DNA of 64,000 nt from Burkholderia singularis (GTDB lineage: Bacteria; Pseudomonadota; Gammaproteobacteria; Burkholderiales; Burkholderiaceae), in the NCBI RefSeq assembly GCF_900176645.1, contig NZ_FXAN01000004.1:79095-143094 (forward strand). Direction: 5' to 3'. The first letter of the stretch is position 1. Every line of letters begins with the position of its first letter. Under the pieces are notes generated by a model. The model did not search any database. It was not told the DNA's origin and saw only the letters and a list, made by a program, of their open reading frames with translations. Shown piece after piece: positions 10,748-22,319 of this stretch. A program made the position numbers and the translations under genes.

Positions 10748-11041
10748 ACATCGCGCGGCACACAGCGGGTTCGCACGCCGGCCGCGATAGAAGAGAGGAT
10801 GAGTAGTTGTGCGCCGGCCCGCTGTAGCGGGTCTTGAGAAGTCTGCCGAAGGCGGTCTGCCGCGCGTCGTGCCGCGGCTTGCGGCAGCGCAGGGGCAGGT
10901 TGATCAATAAAAGTATCGCGGCGCCGATGCAGCCGCGTGCGCGCCGGTTCGGCGCGAATTCGTGCTAATTTCCATCAAGCGCAGCCGCTCGCGGCCAGCG
11001 AGCCTTCCGCCGCTTGCGCTTCACGTAGACGACATCATCAG
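10748..11041. other. bamB-der spacer
   Basis: 294 bases without a supported gene. It holds a short GCCCGCT/AGCGGGT inverted repeat near 10815-10835 with no T run. No clear promoter was recognised. der is probably still read from upstream, since no terminator is seen. Confidence 0.4.
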
Positions 11042-12379
11042 ATGAAACCGGTCATTGCCCTTGTTGGGCGCCCCAATGTGGGGAAATCCACGCTGTTCAA
11101 CCGGCTCACGCGTTCGCGCGATGCGCTGGTCGCCGATTTGCCCGGCCTCACGCGCGATCGCCATTATGGCGAGGGGCGGATCGGCGCGCGGCCGTATCTC
11201 GTCGTCGACACGGGCGGCTTCGAGCCGGTCGCGAAGGACGGCATCCTGCACGAGATGGCGCGGCAAACGCGGCAGGCGGTCGAGGAGGCCGACGTCGTCG
11301 TGTTCATCGTCGACGGCCGCAACGGCCTCGCGCCGCAGGATAAATCGATCGCCGACTATCTCAGAAAAACCGGGCGTCCGATCTTCCTCGTCGTCAACAA
11401 GGCCGAAGGGATGAAGTACACGGCGGTCGCCGCCGATTTCTACGAACTTGGCCTGGGCGATCCGCGCGCGATTTCGGCCGCGCACGGCGACGGCGTGACC
11501 GACATGATCAACGAGGCGCTCGACGTCGCCTATGCGAGCCAGCCGGAGGAGAGCGACGAGAACGCTGCCGCGCGCGGCACCAAGATCGCGATCGTCGGGC
11601 GGCCGAACGTCGGCAAATCGACGCTCGTGAACACGCTGATCGGCGAGGAGCGCGTGATCGCGTTCGACATGCCGGGCACGACGCGCGATTCGATTTACGT
11701 CGATTTCGAGCGCAACGGCAGGCAGTACACGCTGATCGATACCGCGGGGTTGCGCCGGCGCGGCAAGGTGTTCGAGGCGATCGAGAAGTTCTCGGTGGTG
11801 AAGACGCTGCAGTCGATCGCCGATGCGAACGTCGTGATTCTGCTGCTGGATGCGCGTCAGGACATCTCCGACCAAGATGCGCACATCGCGGGCTTCGTGG
11901 TCGAGCAGGGGCGCGCGCTCGTCGTTGGCGTGAACAAGTGGGACGGACTCGATCCGCATGTGCGCGAGCGCACCAAGGCCGATCTCGCGCGCAAGCTCAA
12001 GTTTCTCGATTTCGCGAAATTCCATTTCATTTCGGCCGCGGAGAAAACGGGTATCGGCCCGCTCATGCGCTCGGTCGACGACGCCTATGCGGCCGCGATG
12101 AAGAAACTGCCGACGCCCAAGCTCACGCGCGCGTTGATCGAGGCGGTCGAGTTCCAGCAGCCGCGACGCCGCGGCCCCGTGCGGCCGAAACTGCGCTATG
12201 CGCACCAGGGCGGACAGAATCCGCCCATCATCGTGATTCACGGCAACGCGCTCGACGCCGTTACCGACACGTATAAACGTTATCTCGAGAATCGTTTTCG
12301 AGAAACTTTCTCGTTGACGGGCACTCCATTGCGCATAGAGTTCCGTTCGTCGACGAATCCATATGCCGACAAGGAATAA
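11042..12379 (+). CDS. der: ribosome-assembly GTPase Der (EngA)
   Basis: The product is 445 aa. It has two tandem GTPase domains, each with a P-loop GRPNVGKST (about residues 8-16 and 186-194), DTAG/DTGG switch II motifs and NKxD motifs (NKAEG, NKWDG). A C-terminal KH-like domain (about 360-445) follows. Der is essential for 50S subunit maturation. The ATG at 11042 places the first P-loop at the usual distance from the N-terminus. It lies upstream of hfq, as in many betaproteobacteria. Confidence 0.97.
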   Translation: MKPVIALVGRPNVGKSTLFNRLTRSRDALVADLPGLTRDRHYGEGRIGARPYLVVDTGGFEPVAKDGILHEMARQTRQAVEEADVVVFIVDGRNGLAPQDKSIADYLRKTGRPIFLVVNKAEGMKYTAVAADFYELGLGDPRAISAAHGDGVTDMINEALDVAYASQPEESDENAAARGTKIAIVGRPNVGKSTLVNTLIGEERVIAFDMPGTTRDSIYVDFERNGRQYTLIDTAGLRRRGKVFEAIEKFSVVKTLQSIADANVVILLLDARQDISDQDAHIAGFVVEQGRALVVGVNKWDGLDPHVRERTKADLARKLKFLDFAKFHFISAAEKTGIGPLMRSVDDAYAAAMKKLPTPKLTRALIEAVEFQQPRRRGPVRPKLRYAHQGGQNPPIIVIHGNALDAVTDTYKRYLENRFRETFSLTGTPLRIEFRSSTNPYADKE

Positions 12380-12438
12380 TCGGTCAATATCATGCGCGCC
12401 TGGCCTGATGGCAGAGGCGGGGCGCAGACAAAATCGGC

Positions 12439-12444
12439 TATAGT
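12439..12444 (+). promoter_or_regulatory. candidate -10 element for hfq
   Basis: TATAGT lies 73 bases before the hfq ATG in the der-hfq spacer. A matching -35 was not found, so this is only a candidate for a separate hfq promoter. Confidence 0.3.
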
Positions 12445-12516
12445 GTAGCGATTGGCGGCGGATCTCTTTTTCTTCGCCCCAATCTAGATCAACCTGCAAA
12501 AAAGATGGAGCACGCC

Positions 12517-12756
12517 ATGAGCAACAAAGGGCAATTGTTACAAGACCCGTTTTTGAACGCACTGCGTAAGGAGCATGTGCCGGTTTCGATCTATCTCGTT
12601 AACGGCATCAAGCTTCAAGGGAACATCGAATCGTTCGACCAGTACGTCGTGTTGCTCCGGAACACGGTTACCCAGATGGTATACAAGCACGCCATTTCGA
12701 CGGTCGTGCCTGCCCGCCCGGTGAATTTCCACCCGGACGCGGAAGCAGCGTCCTAA
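12517..12756 (+). CDS. hfq: RNA chaperone Hfq
   Basis: The product is 79 aa. Hfq forms a hexamer that pairs small RNAs with mRNAs. Sm1 is [19 protein letters not shown] and Sm2 is YKHAIST, both intact. The N-terminus [18 protein letters not shown] carries the Q, D and F/L residues of the poly(U)-binding proximal face. The tail is short, as usual in betaproteobacteria. The start at 12517 follows GATGGAG with an eight-base gap, and an ATG 12 bases earlier (12505) is less likely. hflX, hflK and hflC follow, the classic order. Confidence 0.98.
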
Positions 12757-12811
12757 CCTATGCCGCGGCTGGCTCGCATGGCCGTCGGCAATTGATGTCA
12801 GCCGCCTTATC

Positions 12812-13990
12812 TTGATATCCGACAATTTGATCAACGCAGCGTTAGTCGGCATCGATTTCGGCAAAACCGATTTCGAAGCCAGTCTCGAAGAACTCAGTCT
12901 GCTCGCCGCCAGCGCGGGCGCCCATCCCGCCGTCACGCTGACGGGCCGCCGCGCGAGCCCCGATGCCGCGATGTTCGTCGGCAGCGGTAAAGCCGAAGAA
13001 TTGCGGCTCGCATGCGAGGCGAACGACGTCGAAATCGTCATCTTCAACCATGCGCTCGCACCCGCGCAGCAACGCAATCTGGAGCGGATGCTCAATCGGC
13101 GCGTCGTCGATCGCACCAGCCTGATTCTCGACATCTTCGCGCAGCGCGCGCGCAGCCACGAAGGCAAATTGCAGGTCGAACTCGCGCAGCTTCAATATCT
13201 CGCCACCCGGCTGATTCGTGCCTGGACCCACCTCGAACGGCAAAAGGGCGGTATCGGCCTGCGCGGTCCCGGCGAAACCCAGCTCGAAACCGACCGGCGA
13301 TTGATCGGCGAGCGCATCAAAATGCTGAAATCTCGGCTCGAGAAACTGCGCCGTCAGCACCACACGCAGCGCCGCCAGCGCGAGCGCAACCGGACGATGT
13401 CGGTGTCGCTCGTCGGCTATACGAACGCGGGCAAGTCGACGCTGTTCAATGCGCTGACGAAAGCGCAGGCGTATGCGGCGGACCAGCTGTTCGCGACGCT
13501 CGATACGACGTCGCGGCGCGTCTATCTCGGCGACGACGTGGGGCAGATCGTCGTGTCCGACACGGTCGGATTCATTCGCGAGCTACCGCACCAGCTCGTC
13601 GCCGCGTTTCGCGCGACGCTCGAGGAGACGATTCATGCGGATCTGCTGCTGCACGTCGTCGATGCGTCGAGCGTGGTGCGGCTCGAGCAGATCGAGCAGG
13701 TCAACGGCGTGTTGCATGAGATCGGCGCGGATTCGATCCGCCAGATTCTGGTGTTCAACAAGATCGATGCGGTGCCGGAGTTGGCGGCCCGCGGCGGTGC
13801 GGTCGAGCGGGACGAGTATGGTAATATTTCGCGCGTCTTTTTAAGCGCGCGAACAGGTCAAGGACTCGACGCGTTGCGCGCCGCCATCGCCGAGATCGCT
13901 ACCGCGGAACATCTCGCCGGCGCCATGCCGCTTATCGGCGCGCCGGCGCAACCACACGAAGACCACCCGGTTTCCGAACACGGGCACTGA
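12812..13990 (+). CDS. hflX: ribosome-splitting GTPase HflX
   Basis: The product is 392 aa. HflX splits stalled ribosomes under stress. The N-terminal HflX domain (about 1-195) contains the glycine-rich block GGIGLRGPGETQLETDRR and a basic helical linker. The GTPase domain begins with GYTNAGKST at about residue 202, followed by DTVGFIRELP (switch II) and NKID. The start is a TTG at 12812 or 12827, as no ATG is available near the conserved N-terminus. It lies 55 bases after hfq. Confidence 0.93.
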   Translation: MISDNLINAALVGIDFGKTDFEASLEELSLLAASAGAHPAVTLTGRRASPDAAMFVGSGKAEELRLACEANDVEIVIFNHALAPAQQRNLERMLNRRVVDRTSLILDIFAQRARSHEGKLQVELAQLQYLATRLIRAWTHLERQKGGIGLRGPGETQLETDRRLIGERIKMLKSRLEKLRRQHHTQRRQRERNRTMSVSLVGYTNAGKSTLFNALTKAQAYAADQLFATLDTTSRRVYLGDDVGQIVVSDTVGFIRELPHQLVAAFRATLEETIHADLLLHVVDASSVVRLEQIEQVNGVLHEIGADSIRQILVFNKIDAVPELAARGGAVERDEYGNISRVFLSARTGQGLDALRAAIAEIATAEHLAGAMPLIGAPAQPHEDHPVSEHGH

Positions 13991-14035
13991 CGACTGCGGT
14001 CGGTCATGCTGCTCCAATCTGGTGAACAAACACAG

Positions 14036-15412
14036 GTGAACGACTACAACGAGCGGAGTACCCAGCGGCCGATGCACGCATTGCCGTCGATCAATGACCC
14101 CCGCTGGGGGCGGGGCGGCAACGGCGAGCCGCCGCGCGCGAACGGGTCGAAGCGCCCGGACGGGCGCGACGAAGGCCCCCCGGATCTCGACGAGATGTGG
14201 CGGAATTTCAATCGCCGCCTATCCGGCTGGCTCGGCCGCAAGGGCTCCGGCAACAACGGCTTGCGCCCCGACAACGGGCGTGCGGCACGGGTAGGCGTCG
14301 GCATCGTCGCGGGCGCGCTGATCGCCATCTATCTCGGCAGCGGCATCTTTGTCGTGCAGGACGGGCAGACGGGCGTGGTGCTGCGCCTGGGCGAATACAA
14401 GGGCACGGTCGGCGAAGGCGTGCACTGGCGTCTGCCGTCCCCGTTCGAGTCGCACGAGATCGTCGATACCGCGCAGGTGCGCTCCGTCGAGATCGGCCGC
14501 AATAATGTCGTGCGGCTCGCGAACGTGAAGGACGCATCGATGCTCACGCGCGATGCCGATATCGTCGATGTGCGGTTCGCCGTTCAATATCGGATCGGGT
14601 CTGCCACCGATTATCTGTTCCGCACGGCCGATCCGGAGCGCAGCGTCGCGCAGGCCGCGCAGTCGGCGGTGCGCGAGATGGTCGGCAGCCGGTCCGCGGA
14701 CGACGTGCTCGCCGGCGATCGCGATGCACTGCGCGATGCGCTTTCGAAGGCGATCCAGCGCGATCTCGACCACTACAAGACGGGGCTCGTCGTGACGGGC
14801 GTGACCGTGCAGAGCGTGGCGCCGCCCGAGCAGGCGCAGGCGGCCGTTGACGACATTGCGAAAGCGCGGCAGGACAGCGAGGCCGCGAAGAGCGCTGCTC
14901 AAACGTATGCGAGCGAACTGCTGCCGCGCGCGCAGGGGGACGCCGCGAAAATGATCGACGATGCGAAGGCTTACGCACAGCGCGTTGTCACGCAGGCGCA
15001 AGGCGATGCCGATCGCTTCAAGGAGGTCTATGCACAGTATTCGAAGGCGCCCGCGGTGATTCGCGAGCGGATGTATCTCGAGACGATGCAGGAGATCTAC
15101 TCGAACACGACGAAGGTGTACGTCGGCAACAAGGCGGGCAACAGCATGCTGTACCTGCCGCTGGACAAGATCGTCGAAGCGGGCCGCGCGCGCGCGGCCG
15201 ATGCGGCGGCCAGCGGCACAAGCGGCGGCGCACCCGCGAGCGATGCGCAAGCGCGGGCGGCAGCGCCCGCTGCATCGTCACAGGCGCCCGCGGCGGCGGC
15301 AAGCGCCGCGGGCGTGTCGCCGCCGGCTGCCGCCAGCCCGGCATCCGCCAGCGATTCGCTGCGTTCCCGCGAGGCTTTCCGCAGCCGTTCGCGCACCGAC
15401 GATCTGCAGTAA
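14036..15412 (+). CDS. hflK: FtsH protease modulator subunit HflK
   Basis: The product is 458 aa from the GTG at 14036. After a Gly/Arg/Pro-rich cytoplasmic tail comes one membrane helix (VGVGIVAGALIAIYLGSGIF), then an SPFH/band-7 domain with QTGVVLRLGEYKG. A long helical region leads into an Ala/Ser-rich tail (residues about 400-458). HflK with HflC forms a cage around FtsH. GGTGA ten bases upstream favours the GTG; an in-frame ATG at 14006 would add ten residues. hflC follows 13 bases after the stop. Confidence 0.93.
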   Translation: MNDYNERSTQRPMHALPSINDPRWGRGGNGEPPRANGSKRPDGRDEGPPDLDEMWRNFNRRLSGWLGRKGSGNNGLRPDNGRAARVGVGIVAGALIAIYLGSGIFVVQDGQTGVVLRLGEYKGTVGEGVHWRLPSPFESHEIVDTAQVRSVEIGRNNVVRLANVKDASMLTRDADIVDVRFAVQYRIGSATDYLFRTADPERSVAQAAQSAVREMVGSRSADDVLAGDRDALRDALSKAIQRDLDHYKTGLVVTGVTVQSVAPPEQAQAAVDDIAKARQDSEAAKSAAQTYASELLPRAQGDAAKMIDDAKAYAQRVVTQAQGDADRFKEVYAQYSKAPAVIRERMYLETMQEIYSNTTKVYVGNKAGNSMLYLPLDKIVEAGRARAADAAASGTSGGAPASDAQARAAAPAASSQAPAAAASAAGVSPPAAASPASASDSLRSREAFRSRSRTDDLQ

Positions 15413-15425
15413 CGAGGGCTGCAAC

Positions 15426-16325
15426 ATGAATCGAATCATCGCGCTCGTCGTAGCGATCGCCATCGCCGTGTTGGCGGCGTCGTCGACGGTGTTCGTCGTC
15501 GACCCGCGCCATGCGGCCGTATTGTCGTCGCGCGACGGCGCCGCGCCGACGCTTGCCGGTCCCGGCCTGCATTTCAAACTGCCGCAGCCGCTGCAGGCGG
15601 CGACGCTCGTCGACATTCGCATCCAGTCGTTCGACCTGGCCGATCCGCAAAGCTTGACCACGCAGGACGGCCGCGATCTGCTCGTGAGTCCCGTCGTCAG
15701 ATACCGGATTGCCGATGCGCTCAAGTATTACCAGCAGACGGGCGGCGCGGCGCGCGGCGAGGTCGACCGTCTTTCGGCGGCCATCAAGCGCGCGCTTGAC
15801 GATGCGTTTGCCAAGCGCGCGCGCGATGCGGCACTCGGCGAGCAACGCGCGATCGCGCAAGAGGTGAAGCAGGCGCTCGGCGCGGCCGCGGCGCCGCTTG
15901 GCATCGATATCGTCGACGTGCAACTCACCCGTGTCGATCTGCCGGCCGCGCAAGCGGACGATGCGTATCGCCGGATAACGGCCGACCTGCAGCAGCAGGC
16001 GCAGCGTGAACGTGCGCAAGGCGCCGCGCAGGCCGAGCAGATCCGCGCGGATGCGAGCCGCCAGCAGCAGGCCGTCCTGGCCGATGCGTACAAGACTGCG
16101 CAATCGATCAAGGGCGACGGCGACGCGCAGGCGGCGTCGATCGCGGCCGACGCGTTCGGCCGCGACCCGCAGTTCTATCAGTTCTACGCGAGCCTGCAGG
16201 CGTACCGGAACAGCTTCAAGCCGAACGACATCATCGTCGTCGATCCCGACAGCGAGTTCTTCCGCTTCATGCGCAGCCCGACGGGCGGTGCGCCGGCGGC
16301 AGGCGCGGCTCCCCATAAACGTTGA
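15426..16325 (+). CDS. hflC: FtsH protease modulator subunit HflC
   Basis: The product is 299 aa. An N-terminal membrane anchor (RIIALVVAIAIAVLAAS) precedes an SPFH/band-7 domain starting VFVVDPRHAAVLSSRDG. A coiled region rich in AQAEQIRADASRQQQ and a conserved C-terminal FYASLQAYRNSF block follow. It partners HflK. The start is the ATG close behind the hflK stop. A DUF2065 gene begins 25 bases after its stop. Confidence 0.95.
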   Translation: MNRIIALVVAIAIAVLAASSTVFVVDPRHAAVLSSRDGAAPTLAGPGLHFKLPQPLQAATLVDIRIQSFDLADPQSLTTQDGRDLLVSPVVRYRIADALKYYQQTGGAARGEVDRLSAAIKRALDDAFAKRARDAALGEQRAIAQEVKQALGAAAAPLGIDIVDVQLTRVDLPAAQADDAYRRITADLQQQAQRERAQGAAQAEQIRADASRQQQAVLADAYKTAQSIKGDGDAQAASIAADAFGRDPQFYQFYASLQAYRNSFKPNDIIVVDPDSEFFRFMRSPTGGAPAAGAAPHKR

Positions 16326-16350
16326 CGCGCCGGCGCGCTTGGCCGCTCAC

Positions 16351-16542
16351 ATGAATCTCGCTGGCTCGTTACTGCTTGCTGTCGCGCTGATGCTCATCGT
16401 CGAGGGCGCGTTTCCGTTCGTATTCCCGAGCGCGTGGCGCGACACGTTCCGTAGAATGGCGGAGCGGCCACCGCACCATATCCGGATCGGCGGATTCGTC
16501 GTGATGGCGCTCGGGCTCGCGTTGCTGCTGCTCGTGACCTGA
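16351..16542 (+). CDS. DUF2065 small inner-membrane protein
   Basis: The product is 63 aa with two membrane helices (LLLAVALMLIVEGAFPFVFP and FVVMALGLALLLLV) joined by a basic loop (WRDTFRRMAERPPHHIRIGG). This matches the DUF2065/YjeT family, whose E. coli member also lies behind hflC. Function is unknown. It sits in the same direction between hflC and hisZ, which supports a real cotranscribed gene. Confidence 0.88.
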   Translation: MNLAGSLLLAVALMLIVEGAFPFVFPSAWRDTFRRMAERPPHHIRIGGFVVMALGLALLLLVT

Positions 16543-16668
16543 CCCGTCGCCGCGTGGGCGCCGGCCGGCGCCCGCATGCCGCAGACGTTCGGCCCAAGCC
16601 GGGCGTCGCACCCGATTTCAATCCGAGGCGCGTGCGCGCGCCGTGTTTCCTGTCGTAGGATCGCCACG

Positions 16669-17817
16669 ATGTCGACCTGGTTACTTCCCGAGAATATTGC
16701 CGACGTACTGCCGTCGGAGGCGCGCAAGATCGAGGAGCTGCGCCGCAGGCTGCTCGACCGTTTTCGCTCGTATGGCTACGAAATGGTGATGCCGCCGCTT
16801 CTCGAATATCTCGAATCGCTGCTCACGGGCGGCGGCAACGATCTGAATCTGCGCACGTTCAAGCTCGTCGATCAGTTGTCGGGGCGCACGCTCGGCTTGC
16901 GCGCGGATATCACGCCGCAAGTCGCGCGCATCGATGCGCATCTGCTGAACCGCCAAGGCGTCACGCGCCTTTGTTATGCCGGCCACGTGCTGCATACGCG
17001 ACCGCGCGGTCTGCATGCGACGCGCGAGCAAATCCAGATCGGCGCGGAAATTTACGGGCATGCGGGCCTGGAGGCCGATCAGGAGATCCAGCAACTGATG
17101 CTCGACGCGCTGCATCTGTCTGGTCTGACGAAAATCCGGCTCGACTTGTGCCATGCCGGCGTGCTGGCTGCGTTGTTCTCACGCGACACGGCCGCGGCCG
17201 CCCGCGGCGAGGCGCTGTACGACGCGCTTGCGGGCAAGGACGTGCCGCTGCTGCACGAATTGACCGATGACCTCGGCCCGGATACGCGCGCCGCGCTGCG
17301 TGCGTTGCCGCATCTGTACGGCGATCCGTCGGTGCTCGACGAGGCGCGGCGCGAGCTGCCCGCGCTGCCCGAAATCGACAGCGCGCTCGACGATCTGAGC
17401 GAGCTTGCCGCGCGAGTGACGAATGCCGAAGTGACGATCGATCTCGCCGATTTGCGCGGTTACGCGTACCACAGCGGCGCGATGTTTTCCGCGTATGTCG
17501 ACGGCGTGCCGAATGCGGTGGCGCGCGGCGGACGTTACGATCACGTCGGCCAGGCATACGGGCGCGCGCGTCCGGCGACGGGTTTCTCGCTCGATCTGCG
17601 CGAAATCGCGCGGATTTCGCCGGTGGAGGCGCGCGGCGCCGCGATTCTCGCGCCGTGGAACCAGGACGCTGCGCTGCGGGCAACCGTTGCTGCGCTGCGC
17701 GATGCGGGCGAGGTGGTGATCGAGGCGTTGCCGGGCCACGACGGCGGGCTCGACGAATTCGCGTGCGACCGCATGCTCGTCGAGCGGGGCGGCGCGTGGG
17801 TCGTCGAGCGCCGCTGA
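16669..17817 (+). CDS. hisZ: ATP phosphoribosyltransferase regulatory subunit HisZ
   Basis: The product is 382 aa. HisZ is a catalytically inactive HisS paralogue that works with short-form HisG in the first step of histidine synthesis. The class II synthetase-like fold is visible in [21 protein letters not shown] and [14 protein letters not shown]. It has no anticodon-binding domain, in contrast to the true HisS at 7.5 kb. The start at 16669 has GTAGGA nine bases upstream. hisG is not in the window. It is placed before purA, as in many betaproteobacteria. Confidence 0.93.
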   Translation: MSTWLLPENIADVLPSEARKIEELRRRLLDRFRSYGYEMVMPPLLEYLESLLTGGGNDLNLRTFKLVDQLSGRTLGLRADITPQVARIDAHLLNRQGVTRLCYAGHVLHTRPRGLHATREQIQIGAEIYGHAGLEADQEIQQLMLDALHLSGLTKIRLDLCHAGVLAALFSRDTAAAARGEALYDALAGKDVPLLHELTDDLGPDTRAALRALPHLYGDPSVLDEARRELPALPEIDSALDDLSELAARVTNAEVTIDLADLRGYAYHSGAMFSAYVDGVPNAVARGGRYDHVGQAYGRARPATGFSLDLREIARISPVEARGAAILAPWNQDAALRATVAALRDAGEVVIEALPGHDGGLDEFACDRMLVERGGAWVVERR

Positions 17818-17941
17818 CGGAGCGCGCATCGCCGCGCGATGCCGCCCGCGCGAGGCTCCGCCGGCCGGTTTCCGAGCCGCTTTCAGCGTGCCATATCGTT
17901 GAAGTGAAACGGAAAAATTCGGAGCTGGCGGCGAACCTAGG

Positions 17942-19321
<1,380 letters not shown>

Positions 19322-19327
19322 GCGACG

Positions 19328-19924
19328 ATGACGCAAAACATGACGATGACGATCAAAATGTCCGATCCGCGCAACGACGAAAAGAACCTGTGGGTCGGCT
19401 GGGACGAATATCACCGGCTGATCGAGCTGCTTGCGCTCGCGGTGCACGAATCGGGGTGGAAATTCGACAAGATTCTGTGCCTCGCGCGCGGCGGCTTGCG
19501 CGTCGGCGATCAGTTGTCGCGAATCTACGATCTGCCGCTCGCGATTCTCGCGACGAGTTCGTATCGCGAGGCGGCGGGCCGCGAGCAGGGCGAACTCGAC
19601 ATCGCGCAGTACATCACGATGACGCGTGGCGATTTATCCGGCAACGTGCTGCTCGTCGACGATCTGGTCGATTCGGGCGTGACGCTCGCGCGCGTCCAGC
19701 AGCATTTGAAGGAGCGTTATCCGGCCGTGACGGCAGTGCGTTCCGCGGTGCTTTGGTACAAGGGTTGCTCGAAAGTGAAGCCCGATTATCACGTCCAATA
19801 CCTGCCGACGAACCCGTGGATTCATCAGCCGTTCGAGGAGTGGGACACGGTGCGTCCGCACAATCTCGGTGCGTGGATCAAACGCGGTAACGCGCAGCGC
19901 GACGACGACGCGGCACTCGCGTAA
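19328..19924 (+). CDS. phosphoribosyltransferase (xanthine/hypoxanthine type)
   Basis: The product is 198 aa. A type I phosphoribosyltransferase domain is visible: LCLARGGLRVGDQLSR, then the PRPP-binding loop VLLVDDLVDSGVTL. It ends with WIHQPFEEWDT, as in bacterial xanthine/guanine/hypoxanthine enzymes. It probably salvages a purine base with PRPP; which base cannot be read from sequence. Several in-frame ATGs exist (19328, 19340, 19358), so the N-terminus is uncertain. It is seven bases behind purA and ends before a strong terminator. Confidence 0.85.
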   Translation: MTQNMTMTIKMSDPRNDEKNLWVGWDEYHRLIELLALAVHESGWKFDKILCLARGGLRVGDQLSRIYDLPLAILATSSYREAAGREQGELDIAQYITMTRGDLSGNVLLVDDLVDSGVTLARVQQHLKERYPAVTAVRSAVLWYKGCSKVKPDYHVQYLPTNPWIHQPFEEWDTVRPHNLGAWIKRGNAQRDDDAALA

Positions 19925-19998
19925 TCCGCTCGCTGCATGAGCTTTGCGCGGGCCTTCCGTTGCAGGCAACGCATGCGGTTTCCGCGCGGCGGCATCGA

Positions 19999-20027
19999 AA
20001 CGGCGCTCCGATGAAGCGCCGTTTTTT
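19999..20027 (+). terminator. rho-independent terminator after the purA-phosphoribosyltransferase unit
   Basis: A 9-bp stem (19999-20007 with 20015-20023, seven-base loop) runs into six T residues. It is well placed 75 bases after the phosphoribosyltransferase stop. Confidence 0.9.
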
Positions 20028-20200
20028 ATGTTCTCCTTACAGCGCATCGCGCAACGTGGCTCAGATTGCCATGCCGCCGCGCGGCGCGGTTCCCGGCACG
20101 TTGCCGCGTCCGAAAGCGTCACGACCCCATGCTACACTGGGCGCGCCGCTTCAAGTGGTGCGCTCACAACACGGCGCGGCGGCATTTTTGCGTGGCCAGT

Positions 20201-20206
20201 TAGAAT
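20201..20206 (+). promoter_or_regulatory. candidate -10 element for kup
   Basis: TAGAAT lies 44 bases before the kup ATG. There is no clear -35 at the right distance. Confidence 0.3.
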
Positions 20207-20249
20207 AGCGCTCGTTTTTCCGACCCCAGCACGGATTTATCCCGCTTTT

Positions 20250-22142
20250 ATGACCGACACGAATCACTCGTCCACGCGCCAGCATTCGCTGCAGTCACTC
20301 GCGATTGCCGCTATCGGCGTAGTTTTTGGCGACATCGGCACGAGCCCGTTGTACTCGCTCAAGGAGGCGTTCAGCCCGGAGCACGGCATTCCTCTCACGC
20401 AAAGCTCGATTCTGGGCGTGATCTCGCTGTTGTTCTGGGCGATTATCCTCGTGGTCGGCGTCAAGTACGTTTTGTTCGTGATGCGTGCCGATAACAACGG
20501 CGAAGGCGGCGTGCTTGCGCTGATGGCGTTGTCGTTGCGGCCATTGACGCCAAAGTCGCGGGTGGCGGGGCTGATGATGGGCCTTGGCATCTTCGGCGCG
20601 TGTATGTTCTATGGCGATGCGGTCATCACGCCGGCGATTTCCGTGATGTCGGCGGTCGAAGGGTTGCAGGTCGCGGCGCCGCAACTCACCCATCTCGTCA
20701 TGCCGATCACGATCGCGATCCTGATCGCGCTGTTCTGGATTCAGCGGCACGGCACGGCAACGGTCGGCAAGCTGTTCGGCCCGATCATGGTCGTCTGGTT
20801 CATCGTGCTGGCGATTCTCGGCGTGTATCACATCGCGCAAGCGCCGCAGATCATCTCGGCGATCAATCCGTACTACGCATTTTCGTTCATGGCCGACCAC
20901 GTACTGCTTGCCTATGTGGTGCTCGGCTCGGTCGTGCTGGTGCTGACGGGCGCGGAGGCGCTTTATGCGGACATGGGCCACTTCGGCGCGAAGCCGATCC
21001 GGCTTGCCGCATACGTGCTCGTGATGCCGTCGCTCGTGCTCAACTATTTCGGCCAGGGCGCGCTGCTGCTCGTCAATCCGAAGGCGATCTCGAACCCGTT
21101 CTTCCTGCTCGCGCCGCAATGGGGAACGCTGCCGCTCGTCGTGCTGTCGACGGTCGCGACGGTGATCGCGTCGCAGGCCGTGATATCGGGCGCCTATTCG
21201 CTGACGAGCCAGGCGATCCAGCTCGGCTATGTGCCGCGGATGAAGATTCTGCATACGTCCGAACTCGCGATCGGGCAGATCTACGTGCCGGTCGTCAACT
21301 GGCTGCTGTTGTTCGTGATCCTATGCATCGTGATCGGCTTCAAGAGTTCGGACAATCTCGCGGCCGCATACGGCATTGCGGTAACGGCGACGATGGTGAT
21401 CACGACGATCCTAGCCGCGGTCGTGATGGTGAAGGTATGGAACTGGAACAGGCTGCTCGTCGCGTTGATCATCGGCGTGTTCCTCGTGATCGATCTCGGG
21501 TTCTTCGGTGCGAATCTGCTGAAGGTCGAGCAGGGCGGCTGGCTGCCGCTCGGCATCGGAGCGCTGTTGTTCTTCTTGCTGACCACATGGTACAAGGGGC
21601 GCCATCTCGTCAAGGAGCGCACGGTGGCCGATGGCATTCCGCTCGAGCCGTTCCTCCAAGGGCTGCTCGCGCATCCGCCGCATCGCGTATCGGGCACGGC
21701 GATCTATCTGACCGGCAGCGGCAAGCTCGTGCCGGTGAGTTTGCTGCACAATCTCAAGCACAACAAAGTTCTTCACGAGCGGACCATTTTCCTCACGTTC
21801 GTCACGCGTGATATTCCGTATGTGAAGGACGACGAGCGCGTGACGATCCGCGATGCGGGCGAAGGACTTTACATCGTCAAGGCGGAGTACGGCTTCAACG
21901 AGACGCCGGATGTGAAGGCTGTGCTCGAAGAGGTGGCGCGTCAGCGCGGCACCACGTTCGAGTTGATGGATACGTCGTTCTTCATCGCACGCGAGACGGT
22001 TGTGCCGACTCATTTGCCGGGCATGTCGATCTGGCGTGAGCGGGTGTTCGCATGGATGCACCAGAACGCCGCGAAACCGACGGATTTCTTCGCGATTCCG
22101 GCCAATCGCGTCGTCGAGCTGGGGACCAAGATCGAGATCTGA
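20250..22142 (+). CDS. kup: low-affinity potassium:proton symporter Kup
   Basis: The product is 630 aa. It takes up K+ with protons. The family signature [19 protein letters not shown] opens the first membrane helix, and GGVLALMAL and [18 protein letters not shown] follow. About twelve membrane helices fill residues 15-460, then a cytoplasmic C-terminal domain (from about 470) ends in [12 protein letters not shown]. The length is typical. The start at 20250 sits just before the conserved region; the longer upstream frame (to 19944) overlaps the terminator. It is monocistronic and convergent with the next gene. Confidence 0.96.
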   Translation: MTDTNHSSTRQHSLQSLAIAAIGVVFGDIGTSPLYSLKEAFSPEHGIPLTQSSILGVISLLFWAIILVVGVKYVLFVMRADNNGEGGVLALMALSLRPLTPKSRVAGLMMGLGIFGACMFYGDAVITPAISVMSAVEGLQVAAPQLTHLVMPITIAILIALFWIQRHGTATVGKLFGPIMVVWFIVLAILGVYHIAQAPQIISAINPYYAFSFMADHVLLAYVVLGSVVLVLTGAEALYADMGHFGAKPIRLAAYVLVMPSLVLNYFGQGALLLVNPKAISNPFFLLAPQWGTLPLVVLSTVATVIASQAVISGAYSLTSQAIQLGYVPRMKILHTSELAIGQIYVPVVNWLLLFVILCIVIGFKSSDNLAAAYGIAVTATMVITTILAAVVMVKVWNWNRLLVALIIGVFLVIDLGFFGANLLKVEQGGWLPLGIGALLFFLLTTWYKGRHLVKERTVADGIPLEPFLQGLLAHPPHRVSGTAIYLTGSGKLVPVSLLHNLKHNKVLHERTIFLTFVTRDIPYVKDDERVTIRDAGEGLYIVKAEYGFNETPDVKAVLEEVARQRGTTFELMDTSFFIARETVVPTHLPGMSIWRERVFAWMHQNAAKPTDFFAIPANRVVELGTKIEI

Positions 22143-22150
22143 GTGCGCTG

Positions 22151-22170
22151 TCCGGCGCGAACGCGCCGGA
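22151..22170. other. hairpin in the kup / acetyltransferase junction
   Basis: A perfect inverted repeat (22151-22159 with 22162-22170) lies nine bases after the kup stop, between two convergent genes. It lacks a T run, so termination is possible but unproven. Confidence 0.4.
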
Positions 22171-22319
22171 TGCGGGCGGCCGGGCTGCATCATGCAAGCT
22201 GCGCGCGGGCCGGAGCTGGGCGCATGCCAGACGGACGCGCCCCCGTCGAATGGGCCAGCGCCCGGATGCACGACACTCGGCGCTCGTCAGGGCGCCCGCA
22301 TTCGCTTATCGCTCGTTTA

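Larger units (their letters stand above)
19925..20249. other. spacer upstream of kup
   Basis: 325 bases without a supported gene. The first part carries the terminator at 19999-20027. The rest is the kup leader, with TACACT (20133-20138) and TAGAAT (20201-20206) as possible -10 elements. No open frame with coding character was seen. Confidence 0.5.

Noticed and set aside
15018..16316. 432-codon minus-strand frame opposite hflK and hflC
   Set aside because: Antisense shadow of two conserved genes.
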